Shown piece by piece: positions 28,368 through 38,227 of a DNA stretch of 64,000 bases. The stretch's first letter is position 1; the number at the start of each line of letters is the position of its first letter. This stretch comes from Deinococcus aerolatus (lineage in GTDB: Bacteria; Deinococcota; Deinococci; Deinococcales; Deinococcaceae). The notes under the pieces were generated by a model that worked only from the letters and a program-made list of their open reading frames with translations, made no database searches and was not told where the DNA came from. Both the position numbers and the translations under genes were made by a program. The stretch is taken from the NCBI RefSeq assembly GCF_014647055.1, contig NZ_BMOL01000001.1, positions 176,501 to 240,500 of the forward strand, read 5' to 3'.

Positions 28368-29366
28368 CTACACCCCAATCGCCAGCAACACCTTATGAAT
28401 GGCCCAGCTCAGCGCGATGCAGGTGGGAATGGTAAAGACCCACGCACTGACGATCTTGCCGGCCACCTGCCACTTGACCTTCCGGAAGCCCTTGGTGGTG
28501 CCCACACCCATGATCGCGGTGCTGATGGTGTGGGTGGTGCTGACCGGAATGCCCAGGCGGCTGGCCGTCTCGATGATCAGCGCCGCACTCGTCTCGGCCA
28601 CAAAGCCGTCGACAGGCTTGAGGTCCACCACCTTGAAGCCCATGGTCTTGATGATGCGCCAGCCGCCCACGGCTGTGCCCAGGCCCATGGCCGCCGCCGC
28701 CGACAGAATGACCCAGAGCGGCACGATATCGATCTGCGTGCCGAAGTACGCGCTGAGGGCGAAGGTGATGATGCCCATGGTTTTCTGTGCGTCGTTGCCA
28801 CCGTGCGAGAAGGCCATAAAGGCGGCGCTCAGAATCTGAGCCCAGCGGAAGGTGCGCGTGACCGTGCGCGGCTTCATCCATTTCAGAACCAGCCATGCCA
28901 GCAGGAACATCAGCAGAATCGGAATGATGAACCCCAGGGCTGGGCTGGTCAACAGTCCAGTCAGCGTTTTTCGCACGCCCTTGGGAATGATGATGCCCCA
29001 GCCCCCGGCAGCCACGCCCGCACCCACCAGACTGAAGATCAGCGCGTGGCTGGAACTGCTGGGCAGCCCCTTCCACCACGTGAACAGGTTCCAGCCGATG
29101 GCGCTGATCAGGGCCGCGCCGACCAGTTCCAGCGTGGCGAACTCCTGCGGCACGATGTCGGCACTGACGGTTTTGGCGACGGCCGTTCCGGTCAGGGCGC
29201 CCACCACGTTCATGATGGCGGACATGGAAATGGCCTGGGCAGGCGTCAGGACCCGCGTGGCCACGGAAGTGGCAATGGCGTTGGCCGTGTCGTGAAAACC
29301 GTTGATGAAGTCGAAGATCAGCGCCAGCGTGACGATGACGAACAGGCCGATAAGTGCAGGTTCCAT
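28368..29366 (-). CDS. pitA: Inorganic phosphate transporter, PiT family
   Basis: A 332-residue low-affinity phosphate or metal-phosphate symporter with about ten hydrophobic helices. The two PiT signatures are visible: FDFINGFHDTANAIATSVATR near the N-terminus and FMAFSHGGNDAQKTMGI in the second half. SSSHALIFSLVGA and STTHTISTAIMGVG also match. It follows the PhoU-like gene by 10 bases, the usual arrangement for Pit and its accessory protein. Confidence 0.95.
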   Translation of the reverse strand: MEPALIGLFVIVTLALIFDFINGFHDTANAIATSVATRVLTPAQAISMSAIMNVVGALTGTAVAKTVSADIVPQEFATLELVGAALISAIGWNLFTWWKGLPSSSSHALIFSLVGAGVAAGGWGIIIPKGVRKTLTGLLTSPALGFIIPILLMFLLAWLVLKWMKPRTVTRTFRWAQILSAAFMAFSHGGNDAQKTMGIITFALSAYFGTQIDIVPLWVILSAAAAMGLGTAVGGWRIIKTMGFKVVDLKPVDGFVAETSAALIIETASRLGIPVSTTHTISTAIMGVGTTKGFRKVKWQVAGKIVSAWVFTIPTCIALSWAIHKVLLAIGV

Positions 29367-29376
29367 GGGCGTGCCT

Positions 29377-30015
29377 CTAAGCGTTCTTCAGGAGAATGCT
29401 CTCCACCGTCTTGGCCACGCGCTGGGCCTGGTCCGAGGCGTTCTCGATCAGGGCGACGATCTCGCCGCTGCGCATCGCCACAATCATGCCCGGCACGTCG
29501 CTCACCCCGTCGTACAGGGTGCGCTGCACTTCGTCGCTGATGGTGTCCCCGTCATCTTCCAGCTTGCGGATCTGCTGGGCGATGTTCGCGAGTTCCTTCA
29601 AGCGGCCGGTGTCCTCGATCAGTGGCATGCCCTGGGCCAGCAGTTTACACTGGGCTTCCACGACACGGGCGAGTTGGGCCATCTGCGGCAGCGGCCGCTC
29701 GATGCGGTACAGGCTGAGCTTGCGCGCCGCGTCCTCCATGTCGTCCACGAGATCGTCGAGTTCATCGTTCAGGGCAATGATGTCCTCGCGGTCAAACGGC
29801 ACGATGAAGGACTCGGCCAGCAGGTTGGTCACCTCCAGCGACAGCCGATCCCCGACGTGTTCTAGGTCGCGCACGCGCTGAACCTTGGCCTCCACGTCGG
29901 TGTAGTTTTCCAGCAGGTCCACCAACGCCTGGGCGGTGGCGTGGGCGTTGCGGGCGGCCTCGGCGAAGCGGGCGCTGAACTTGGGGTTGCTGGGCATGAA
30001 TTTAGATAGAACCAT
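29377..30015 (-). CDS. PhoU-like (DUF47) accessory protein of the phosphate transporter
   Basis: A 212-residue all-helical protein of the DUF47/PhoU-like family, which commonly sits next to Pit transporters and is thought to regulate them. Recognisable parts are FSARFAEAARNAHATAQALVDLL, VRDLEHVGDRLSLEVTNLL and FDREDIIALNDELDDLVDDMEDA. The start is supported by CGGAGGA 6 bases upstream. The same ACGGAGGA octamer occurs once more 14 bases further upstream, a tandem Shine-Dalgarno. Confidence 0.9.
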   Translation of the reverse strand: MVLSKFMPSNPKFSARFAEAARNAHATAQALVDLLENYTDVEAKVQRVRDLEHVGDRLSLEVTNLLAESFIVPFDREDIIALNDELDDLVDDMEDAARKLSLYRIERPLPQMAQLARVVEAQCKLLAQGMPLIEDTGRLKELANIAQQIRKLEDDGDTISDEVQRTLYDGVSDVPGMIVAMRSGEIVALIENASDQAQRVAKTVESILLKNA

Positions 30016-30174
30016 AACAATCCTCCGTATTGTCCTCCGTTATGTCATGGATTTGTCAGGCGTGCGGGACAGCGGGCACCGCAGAGGCCGCCGCGTCGCC
30101 TGCCACATCCGCCTGCGGGCCACAAGTGAACGCCCGGCAACGGTCCAGACGCCCGCGCCGCCGTAGCCTGAGGC

Positions 30175-30459
30175 ATGAAAGCCACCTGGAACGGAGCAGT
30201 CATCGCGCAATCGGACGACACGGTGGTCGTGGAGGGCAACCACTACTTCCCGGCAGACAGCGTGAAGGCCGAGTACCTGCGCCCCAGCGCCACGCACTCG
30301 GTCTGCCCGTGGAAAGGCACCGCCAGCTACCACACGCTGGAGGTGGGCGGCCAGCGCAACCCCGACGCGGCGTGGTACTACCCCCAACCCAAGGACGCGG
30401 CCCAGCAGATCCGGGACCGCGTGGCCTTCTGGAAGGGTGTGGACGTCACGGCGAACTGA
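30175..30459 (+). CDS. DUF427-domain protein
   Basis: A 94-residue protein matching the DUF427 family along its whole length: MKATWNGAVIAQSDDTVVVEGNHYFP, then STHSVCPWKGTASYHTLEVGG-like SATHSVCPWKGTASYHTL, and NPDAAWYYPQPKDAAQQIRDRVAFWKGVDV. Members fold as small beta proteins of unknown biochemical role. A TAGCCT box lies 5 bases before the ATG, so the start is probably leaderless. Confidence 0.9.
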   Translation: MKATWNGAVIAQSDDTVVVEGNHYFPADSVKAEYLRPSATHSVCPWKGTASYHTLEVGGQRNPDAAWYYPQPKDAAQQIRDRVAFWKGVDVTAN

Positions 30460-30486
30460 TCTGTCCGCTGATCTGCCTGCGGAAAC

Positions 30487-32166
30487 TCAGTTGCCCAGGT
30501 CGATGGTCACCGGCTGGGTGCGCGGCACCGTGACCTCCAGGGTGGCCGGCTGGTAACCCTGGGCCAGCACCTTGAGCTGATAGGTACCCTGCACCGGAAA
30601 ACTGATCTTGCCGGGAATCACGCCCAGGGCCTGATCGGCCTTCAGGTTCGCGCCGCTGGGGGCCGACACCACGCTGAGGCGGGCCGTGACGCCCGCCGCG
30701 CCGCGCAGGGTAAAGACCACGTCGCTACTCACGCTTGCCGCAGTTCCGGCGGGTGTCGGCGTACTGGCCTCGGGACGCAGCGCCCACAGCAGACCCGCCC
30801 CCAGCAGGGCTGCCACCGCCAGCACGATGGGAATCAGCAGCAGTCTGGACGGACTCTGGCCCGCTTTCGGGGCGGCCCGGACTACCCGCCAGGAGTCGTC
30901 CTCGTCCCAGCCGATCCGGATGGGGGCAAGGTTGCGGGCCGCGGGGCGGGGCGAGGCCGAATCGCCCCCGGGCAGACGCTGAACCGCCGCGTCCGTCTGG
31001 CGCGCCGCTGGTCGACGCAACGACGCAGGCAACCGCTCGACCTCACGCGCCCGCAGCCCAGATGGGGAAGCGTTCGTGGCCGCCTCGCCGCCCTCCCCTT
31101 CCAGGTCAAAGCCCATCTGGAAAGGTTCGGGGACCGGGACACCCAGCGCGCTCAGTTCGGCGGCCCTGGCCATCTCGCGCTCTTCCTCTTCCCGCTGCGC
31201 CTTGAGCCGGGCGGCCTTGCGCACGGCGGCGGCCTGGCTGTCCAGCAGGGCCTGTTCGCGGCGCTCGTCGTTCTGGCGCTTGCGGCGCTCCTGCGGCGTC
31301 TCGGGCTGGCCCGCCGGGGCATTGGAAAAGGGAGAGACGGCAGCGGACGGTGGTCCCGTGTCGGTCCCGGCCGTTTCGGTCCGGGGGGCCCCGGAGGATT
31401 CCCCGGTGGACGGTGACCCGGCGGCGGGTGATGGCTGTACGTCTGGCGCGGCTGTGCCGTGGGGCTGGGTGGCCGCAGCCTCCCGTACCGCCGGGGACAC
31501 ACTGCCGGCCGGACCTGCGCCCGAAGCCCCCGCCGGGAGCGGGCGGACGCGGGCACCCTCCACGGGCGGGGCGGGCTGGTCCGGCGGCGGCATGGCTCCG
31601 GCTTCCCGGCCCACCGCGCCGCCGAGCAGGGCCAGCGCTGCGTGCGCGCTGAGGGTGCCGGGTCGGTCCCGCAGGGGGCGCAGAACCTCGGGCAACGCCC
31701 CCAGCGCCTGCAGGGTCACGGCCAGATCGCTCAGGTCCGCCTGGGGTGTGGCGTCCTTGCGCCAGGGCAGACCCGCCCCGGCCAGCGCGACCCCGCCGTC
31801 ATGGTTCCACAACTGCGTCCCGCTGACGCCGCCGTGCGCCAGCCCCTCCTGATGCAGGGCGCTCAGGGCCGCCAGAGCGCCGCGCGCACTCAGCAGCGGG
31901 TCACTGGCCGGGTGGGCCTGCAGCGGCAGTTCGGTGACCAGATACGTCACCTCACCGTCAACGCCGCTGTCCACCACCGGCAACAGGTGCGGCGAGAACG
32001 GCAGCTCGGGCAGACTCTGGGCGTGGGGCAGCAGGTGCAGCAGCACGGGAATGCCGGTCAGCCGGTCCGTGGCCCGCAGCGTCTGCACGGAACTGTCGGC
32101 CGCCGCCACACCAGTCGCCGGGGGGGGCAGGGCCTGAACTGCCACGTAGGGACCAATGGGCTTCAC
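30487..32166 (-). CDS. Pseudokinase-PEGA membrane protein
   Basis: A 559-residue protein. The first 190 residues resemble a Ser/Thr kinase that has lost its catalytic residues: HGGVSGTQLWNHDGGVALAGAGL stands where active kinases have HRDLKPxN and DFG. A long Pro/Ala-rich region follows, then a highly charged coiled-coil-like stretch (QERRKRQNDERREQALLDSQ, AQREEEEREMARAAELS), one membrane helix (about 455-478, LLLIPIVLAVAALLGAGLLWAL) and a C-terminal PEGA domain (LSVVSAPSGANLKADQALGVIPGKISF). GTG at 32166 is chosen because TATACT lies 7 bases upstream; the frame to 32259 is GC-rich noise. Confidence 0.75.
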   Translation of the reverse strand: MKPIGPYVAVQALPPPATGVAAADSSVQTLRATDRLTGIPVLLHLLPHAQSLPELPFSPHLLPVVDSGVDGEVTYLVTELPLQAHPASDPLLSARGALAALSALHQEGLAHGGVSGTQLWNHDGGVALAGAGLPWRKDATPQADLSDLAVTLQALGALPEVLRPLRDRPGTLSAHAALALLGGAVGREAGAMPPPDQPAPPVEGARVRPLPAGASGAGPAGSVSPAVREAAATQPHGTAAPDVQPSPAAGSPSTGESSGAPRTETAGTDTGPPSAAVSPFSNAPAGQPETPQERRKRQNDERREQALLDSQAAAVRKAARLKAQREEEEREMARAAELSALGVPVPEPFQMGFDLEGEGGEAATNASPSGLRAREVERLPASLRRPAARQTDAAVQRLPGGDSASPRPAARNLAPIRIGWDEDDSWRVVRAAPKAGQSPSRLLLIPIVLAVAALLGAGLLWALRPEASTPTPAGTAASVSSDVVFTLRGAAGVTARLSVVSAPSGANLKADQALGVIPGKISFPVQGTYQLKVLAQGYQPATLEVTVPRTQPVTIDLGN

Positions 32167-32173
32167 GCGGCCC

Positions 32174-32179
32174 AGTATA
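32174..32179 (-). promoter_or_regulatory. -10 box of the pseudokinase-PEGA gene
   Basis: TATACT on the minus strand, 7 bases before the GTG start. A near-consensus -10 box; no clear -35 was found. Confidence 0.5.
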
Positions 32180-32295
32180 AACGGCTGCCCACCGGGCGCG
32201 GAGCGTAACCAGCGCGGGGAGGGCCGCGCCGCGCCCCCGGACCCGCAGCTTCGCGGCAATGCCGCCGCTTCCCGGTCCCACTGTGAGCGCGTGGC

Positions 32296-32324
32296 TTGCC
32301 CCCCGCCCGCCTTTAAGGTCTACT
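32296..32324 (+). promoter_or_regulatory. mrp/apbC promoter
   Basis: -35 TTGCCC (32296-32301), 17-bp spacer, -10 TCTACT (32319-32324), then 7 bases to the ATG at 32332. A leaderless transcript is expected, carrying both mrp and the regulator gene. Confidence 0.55.
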
Positions 32325-32331
32325 GACCCCT

Positions 32332-33404
<1,073 letters not shown>

Positions 33405-33408
<4 letters not shown>

Positions 33409-34070
33409 ACGCCGCGTCCGCCCGCGTCCCGGTTCAGGGCCCGCCGCCCGCCGCCCCGGAGCGCACCAAGGTGCGGCTGCTGGAACTGGTCCGGCGTCAT
33501 GGCCCGCAGACCGCGCAGGATCTGGCCACCCGGCTGGAGGTCAGCGTGCCGGCCGCGCGCCGTCACCTGGGCGACCTGCAGGAGCAGGGGCTGCTGCAGT
33601 CGCGCACCGAGCGGCCCGGCGGACGTGGACGCCCCCAGCACGTTTTCAGCCTGACCGAACAGGGCGAGGCGGCCTTTCCGCGCACCTACTCCGGGCTGTG
33701 CGTGGACGTGATGCGGCACGTCGAGAACCTGTTCGGCGAGGGCGCGGTCCTGAAGGTCCTCGACGCCCGCAATGTCGAGATCGCGCAGCGCATGCGGACC
33801 GAGTTGCCGGACGATCTGCCGCTGCCCGACCGCGTCCAGCGCCTCACAGTGCTGCTGACCGAGATGGGCTTTGACCCCGTGGTGGAACAGGACGGCCCGG
33901 ACCTTGTGCTGACCCAGCGCAACTGCCCCAACCTGACCGTGGCCCGGCAGTACGCCCAGCTGTGCGGCGCCGAGCTGAACCTGTACGCCGAGCTGCTGGG
34001 CGCGTCGGTGGTCCGCGAGACCCGCATCGTGTGTGGGCAGGGCGCGTGCCGTTACCGCATCGTCGGCTGA
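33405..34070 (+). CDS. SufR-like winged-helix regulator with four-cysteine cluster site
   Basis: A 221-residue regulator with an N-terminal DeoR/ArsR-type winged helix (about 20-90: LLELVRRHGPQTAQDLATRLEVSVPAARRHLGDL, RGRPQHVFSLTEQGEAAFP) and a C-terminal domain with four cysteines spaced Cys174-x12-Cys187-x22-Cys210-x4-Cys215. This resembles SufR repressors, whose C-terminal cysteines hold an Fe-S cluster and sense cluster supply. Translational overlap with the Fe-S carrier gene supports that link. Plausible targets are the suf genes at 17-22 kb or its own operon; this is inference. Confidence 0.8.
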
Positions 34071-34153
34071 GCGTTTCCGGACCAGGGGCGCCGCGACCCC
34101 TGCCAAGCTGACCGGAACATGAGACGCTACAGTAGGCCGAGGACTGCCCTGAC

Positions 34154-34741
34154 ATGACCCATCTGCCGCCCGTTCCCGAACCTCCCAGACCGCTGTTCAG
34201 TCTGGTGGCGTGGCCCCCGCAGGCCCTGGACACCTGGATGCGCCGGGCACAGGCCACGCTGAATGTCAGCGGCTTTGGCCTGCCGCACCTGAACCTGCGT
34301 GCCCCTTTTCAGACCACGCTGGACACAGGCGCACTGGTGGCGGCCTTCCGTGAAGGGCTGCGCGGCGAACCGGCGCTGGAGGTGCGGGTCCGGGGCTGGA
34401 AACGCCTGAGCGGCGTGATCTTTCTGGAATTCGAGCTGGACCCGGCGCTGGCCGCCCTGCATGCACGGGTGCTGGAGATCGGGCCGTCGAGCCGCGCGCC
34501 CTATGACGGCGCCGAGTACCGCCCGCACCTGACGCTGGCGCTGGGCATCCTCCCGTGGGCCGAGGACCTGCTGTGGGGGCAGGTACAGGCCCTGACGCCC
34601 CCGCTGGATCACTTCACCGTGCAGGCCCTGAGCCTGACCCGCGAGGAGCGGGGCGAGGTACAGGAACTCCACACCTTTCCGCTGGTGCTGCCCCCGGACG
34701 AGGACGCGCCCAGGCAGGAGACCGGGGCTGCGCCGAGCTAG
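34154..34741 (+). CDS. 2'-5' RNA ligase-family (2H phosphoesterase) protein
   Basis: A 195-residue protein of the 2H superfamily. The two His-containing motifs are seen as GLPHLNLRAPF (about residue 45) and YRPHLTLAL (about 125). The first is HLN instead of the usual HxT/S, so activity may be altered. Related proteins hydrolyse cyclic phosphodiesters or join RNA 2'-5' ends, but physiological roles are often unknown. TACAGT at 34128-34133 is a possible -10 box. Stands alone before the tRNA gene. Confidence 0.78.
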   Translation: MTHLPPVPEPPRPLFSLVAWPPQALDTWMRRAQATLNVSGFGLPHLNLRAPFQTTLDTGALVAAFREGLRGEPALEVRVRGWKRLSGVIFLEFELDPALAALHARVLEIGPSSRAPYDGAEYRPHLTLALGILPWAEDLLWGQVQALTPPLDHFTVQALSLTREERGEVQELHTFPLVLPPDEDAPRQETGAAPS

Positions 34742-34843
34742 CGCATTTTTCAGCCGCGTCGTCCACTGTCGACTAGATCAAGGGTGACTGGATGAAGTCA
34801 GTGAATCTCACTGGACCCAGGTCCGTAAGGGTCATGCCGTGCC

Positions 34844-34872
34844 TTGCACCGGTTCGCGCGCTCTGCTAACCT
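34844..34872 (+). promoter_or_regulatory. Promoter of tRNA-Trp
   Basis: -35 TTGCAC (34844-34849), exactly 17 bp, -10 TAACCT (34867-34872). Transcription would begin about 54 bases before the tRNA, leaving a 5' leader for RNase P to remove. Confidence 0.65.
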
Positions 34873-34932
34873 GTACAGGCCCGCGAGAACGCCTCGCGCT
34901 TCGGCGGGTGCTGGACCGTTCCACCCTGGCAA

Positions 34933-35008
34933 GGGTTCTTAGCTCAGTTGGTAGAGCATCGGTCTCCAAAACCGAGGGTCGTAGGTTCAAGTCCTGCAGG
35001 GCCCGCCA
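34933..35008 (+). tRNA. trnW: tRNA-Trp (anticodon CCA)
   Basis: A complete cloverleaf: acceptor stem GGGTTCT with AGGGCCC (two G-T pairs), D arm GCTC-AGTTGGTA-GAGC, anticodon stem TCGGT/ACCGA around loop CTCCAAA giving anticodon CCA, variable loop GGGTC, T arm GTAGG-TTCAAGT-CCTGC. The 3' CCA is encoded (35006-35008). It has its own promoter and a perfect terminator right after it, so it is a single-gene unit. Confidence 0.95.
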
Positions 35009-35010
35009 GA

Positions 35011-35040
35011 CAAAACCCCGCATGGTGCGGGGTTTTTTGT
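35011..35040 (+). terminator. Rho-independent terminator of tRNA-Trp
   Basis: Stem AAAACCCCGCA / TGCGGGGTTTT with a 3-base loop, followed by a run of T. It begins three bases after the encoded CCA and is among the strongest terminators in the window. Confidence 0.9.
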
Positions 35041-35079
35041 TGTGCCGGGTCCATCGTGCCTGCCGCGATGCTGACCCCA

Positions 35080-36435
35080 TCACGTGGGCAGCCGCAACGT
35101 CGCCGTGAAGCCCTGGCCCGGCGCGCTGGTCAGCGTCAGTGTGCCGCCGTGCAGTTCGGCGACGCGGCGGGCCAGCGCCAGCCCCAGACCGTGGCCCTCT
35201 CCGCTGCGGCTGGCATCCGGGCGGTAGAACGCCTCCCCCAGCCGGGCCAGCACGTCACCGTCCACACCGGGGCCGTCGTCGTGAACGGCCACGGTCACCC
35301 AGCGGTCTGCGGCTTGCAGCGTGACGGTCACGGTGGCGCCGGGGGCGTGACGCACGGCATTCATGGTGAGGTTCCACACCGCCTGTCCCAGCAGCACCCG
35401 GTCCCCCAGCACCGTGGGGGACTGCCGGGCCACCAGGTCCACGTCCGCCTCCGGGGCCAGTTCGCGGGCGCGGTCCACAGCGTCGGCAGCCAGTTCGCGC
35501 AGCGGCACCGGCGCGTGGGCCACCTGCGAGGCGTCGCGGGCCAGCAACAGCAGGTGGTTGGTCAGCCTGGACAGCCGTGTGAGGTCAGTACCGATCTCCT
35601 GCAGGTCCGCGCGGTAGCGCGCGGGGTCACGGTCACGGGCCAGGCTGCCCTCCACGCGGGCGGTCAGGGCGGCCAGCGGGGAGCGCAGATCGTGCGCGGC
35701 GGCCCGCATAAAGGCCTGCTCGCGGTCACGGGCGTCGGCCAGCCGGGCAAAGGTGCCCTGCAGGGTCAGCGCCAGCCGCGACAGTTCGTCATCCCTGCCT
35801 GCGCCGGGCAGGGGGCGGCGCAACTCGGCCCCCTCGCCCACCTCCCGCGCCGCGTTTTCCAGCGTCCGCACTGGCCGCAGCAGCCGCCCCGCCACCCACC
35901 AGCCCACCCCCAGCGCCAGCAGCAGCGCCAGCGGCAGCAACCACGTCAGCGCCCGCGTGAACGCTTTCCGCGACTCGTCCAGCGCCCGCGCGTCCGAGAT
36001 CACCGTCAGGTGCAGGTTGCTGCCGCGCAGGGCCCGCACGGTCAGCAGCTGATCGCCGCGCACCCCCACGCCCTCCTCCAAGTTCAGCGGCACCCCTGCC
36101 GGAAAGCGGGTGGTGTGAATTTCCGAGTCCTCGCCACCCTGCTTTCCCTCGATGCGGACCTCGAAGGCCCGGTTCTCATCCCGCGTGCCGGCCAGTTCTT
36201 CCAGGTCAGCCTGCCGGATCGCCACCCCAAACGGCCAGTTGCGGTCCTGCGCCCGCTGCAGGGCTGCTTCCAGCCGCACCGCGATCACCGCGCTGGTGGT
36301 CAGCAGCCGCTCTACCTGAGCCTGCCGCAGAAAACTGTTGACCGCAAAGAACAGCCCCGTCGCCACCAGCAGCACCGCCACCCCCGTGGCCAGCGCCGAG
36401 ACCAGTGCCAGCCGCAGCCGCAGGGTCAGCCGCAT
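35080..36435 (-). CDS. Sensor histidine kinase
   Basis: A 451-residue membrane-bound kinase with two membrane helices (about 8-35 and 167-190), a periplasmic sensor region between them, a HAMP linker (RLLRPVRTLENAAREV), the dimerisation histidine in AAAHDLRSPLAAL, and the ATP-binding N, G1 and G2 boxes (NLTMNAVRHAP, HDDGPGVDGDV, GEGHGLGLALARRVAELHGG). ATG at 36435 begins the first helix cleanly; the frame to 36561 would overlap the regulator gene and add a Gly/Pro-rich tail. It follows the response-regulator gene, its likely partner. The signal is unknown. Confidence 0.92.
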   Translation of the reverse strand: MRLTLRLRLALVSALATGVAVLLVATGLFFAVNSFLRQAQVERLLTTSAVIAVRLEAALQRAQDRNWPFGVAIRQADLEELAGTRDENRAFEVRIEGKQGGEDSEIHTTRFPAGVPLNLEEGVGVRGDQLLTVRALRGSNLHLTVISDARALDESRKAFTRALTWLLPLALLLALGVGWWVAGRLLRPVRTLENAAREVGEGAELRRPLPGAGRDDELSRLALTLQGTFARLADARDREQAFMRAAAHDLRSPLAALTARVEGSLARDRDPARYRADLQEIGTDLTRLSRLTNHLLLLARDASQVAHAPVPLRELAADAVDRARELAPEADVDLVARQSPTVLGDRVLLGQAVWNLTMNAVRHAPGATVTVTLQAADRWVTVAVHDDGPGVDGDVLARLGEAFYRPDASRSGEGHGLGLALARRVAELHGGTLTLTSAPGQGFTATLRLPT

Positions 36436-36532
36436 CGGGGGCGCGGCAGGTGGGGCGCAGAACCCCAGAAAGCTGGGCCAGAACGCGGGCCGGGCCGGCT
36501 GACCCTGCCCCCCACCCGGTGCCTGCGGCCCC

Positions 36533-37195
36533 TCACCGTTCCACCCGGTAGCCGCGCCCACGCTCGCTGGTGATCACCTCGGGGGCCAGCTTGCGGCGCA
36601 CGTAGCGGACATAGACGTCCACGATGCGGGCCTCGCCGCCAAATTCCGGCCCCCACACCCGGTCCAGCAGTTCCTCACGGGTAAACCAGCGTTCGGGGGT
36701 CAGGGCCAGGGCCTCCAGCAGCGAGTATTCACGGCCCGTAACCGCCACCTCCGCACCGTCCCAGGTCACCGTGCGGGCCACCGTGTCCAGCGTGCCGCGC
36801 CCCCCCGCAAACGACACCTGCGGGGCGGCCTGCCCCCGTTCGCGCCTGGACAGGGCGCGCAGGGTGGCCAGCAATTCCGGCACCGCAAACGGCTTGACCA
36901 GGTAGGCGTCCCCGCCCAGGTCCAGCCCCTGCACCCGGTCGCCCACATCGCCGCGCGCGGTCAGGAACAGAATGGCTGCCTCGACGCCGCTGCCGCGCAG
37001 TTCCCGCGCGATTTCAAAGCCGTCCAGGCCGGGCAACATCACGTCCAGCACAATCAGCGGAAAGTCGCCCAGCAGCGCAGTCTCCAGCCCCTCGGGGCCG
37101 GTCTGCGCCCAGGTCACGGCGTAGCCTGCCTCGCGCAGCGCGTCCACCGTCGGCTCGGCAATGCGCGGATCGTCCTCTACCAGCAGTAAGCGCAT
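36533..37195 (-). CDS. OmpR/PhoB-family response regulator
   Basis: A 220-residue two-component regulator. The receiver domain has the acidic pair in [10 protein letters not shown], the phosphoacceptor aspartate in [14 protein letters not shown] (about 51), Thr/Ala in LFLTARGD and the lysine in YLVKPFAV. The C-terminal winged helix ends [30 protein letters not shown], typical of OmpR-type DNA binding. It lies upstream of the histidine kinase gene, probably in one operon. Target genes are unknown. Confidence 0.95.
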   Translation of the reverse strand: MRLLLVEDDPRIAEPTVDALREAGYAVTWAQTGPEGLETALLGDFPLIVLDVMLPGLDGFEIARELRGSGVEAAILFLTARGDVGDRVQGLDLGGDAYLVKPFAVPELLATLRALSRRERGQAAPQVSFAGGRGTLDTVARTVTWDGAEVAVTGREYSLLEALALTPERWFTREELLDRVWGPEFGGEARIVDVYVRYVRRKLAPEVITSERGRGYRVER

Positions 37196-37469
37196 ATGGA
37201 GGCCAGTCTACGGGGAGGGGTTAAGTGGAGGTTAGGCGGGCAGGACAAGGCCCTCAACCTGACGGTAGGCCACTGGAAGAAAAGAGAGGCTGTGAGCCTC
37301 AGCGGCTGGGCAGTCCTTCCGCTCAGCCACCCTTATTACGGCTCCGAGATTGCCATCTCGTGCAGGGCCTGACGGTCAAGGGAACTAGGGCCATCAGTTT
37401 GGCGGGGGTTGCCAGTGTGCGGAAGTAGATTTGCGGCGGTCCCTGCTGGTCTCTCCAGCCCGTTCCGCG

Positions 37470-37832
37470 CTATCCGCCTAAACCCTGCCACAGCGCCCAG
37501 ACCAGCAGGCCAGCGCCAAGAATCAGGCCAACACCCAGCGCGGGCAGCAGCCACGGCAACCGGCGTTGCAGCTCCGCGCTGCGGGCACGGGCGCTCAGCA
37601 GCACCGGGGCGGGCAGGGCACGGGCCGCCAGCGCCAGAATTGCGGGCACCACCAGCAGATCGTCGCCCAACCCCAGCACGGGAACCGCGTCGGGAATCAG
37701 GTCGATGGGACTCAGGGCGTAGGCCAGCGCCAGCACCGCCCCCAGCCGCGCCGTCAGGGGGGTGCGGGCGTCCCATACCGCGAACAGCAGGGCCAGCGCG
37801 TCGCGCCAGATGGGCTTGAGACGGCTGATCAC
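37470..37832 (-). CDS. YkvA-family (DUF1232) small membrane protein
   Basis: A 120-residue protein with the DUF1232 core [43 protein letters not shown] and a C-terminal membrane helix ([23 protein letters not shown]). The SPIDLIPD phrase is diagnostic. The family is widespread, membrane-associated and of unknown biochemical function. ATG 37832 begins [16 protein letters not shown]. It diverges from the rplU leader region, which starts about 60 bases upstream. Confidence 0.88.
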   Translation of the reverse strand: MISRLKPIWRDALALLFAVWDARTPLTARLGAVLALAYALSPIDLIPDAVPVLGLGDDLLVVPAILALAARALPAPVLLSARARSAELQRRLPWLLPALGVGLILGAGLLVWALWQGLGG

Positions 37833-37894
37833 GCTCCTGTATACGCGGCGGGGCGAAATGAAGTTCCGCCCTCTGGCCGAACGCGGCCCTCCTT

Positions 37895-38227
37895 TGCTAT
37901 GATGTGTCTTCGCAGCGGCTTCAAAGCAGGCCGCGCCGGAGGACAGAGAAAGCGCGGCTCAGCAATGAGTCCAGGTGTACCGCGAGGACACCTCCACAGA
38001 CACGGGAACATGCACACCACACTTTTATTGCCCCCATCGCCGGGGCGTGTGACCTGTGCCACCCCGCTGTCTGGAAGAGCCCTTCTCTTTGCCGGCAACG
38101 GGGCGTTCCCGTTTGTGCTAAAGTTCCAAGTTGGTGTGCGGCGCCCTGCCCAGAGGCAGACGCAGCAGCAGAAAAGGCCACGTCCGGCAGCGTTCCAGAG
38201 GCGGCGGCAGCACAAGGAAGGTAGACG
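37895..38227 (+). promoter_or_regulatory. Long leader of the rplU-rpmA operon with two candidate promoters
   Basis: This 395-base gap before rplU has no credible coding sequence. An extended -10 (TGCTATGAT, 37895-37903) would start an mRNA with a leader of over 300 bases. A second extended -10 (TGCTAAAGT, 38116-38124) would give a leader of about 95 bases. Good -35 boxes are missing at both, as extended -10 promoters allow. The ribosome site AAGGAAGG lies just before the rplU start. Confidence 0.4.

Noticed and set aside
30040..30048. TTATGTCAT, an exact half of the Deinococcus radiation/desiccation response motif
   Set aside because: The second half of the palindrome is absent (it continues GGATTTGTC), and pit/PhoU or DUF427 genes are not usual members of that regulon.
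37225..37469. Possible small gene between the response regulator and the YkvA gene
   Set aside because: Short frames on both strands lack start signals and coding character; only small inverted repeats are visible.
37904..38224. 106-codon frame in the rplU leader
   Set aside because: Arg/Pro/Ser/Cys-rich composition, no ribosome site and no family likeness.
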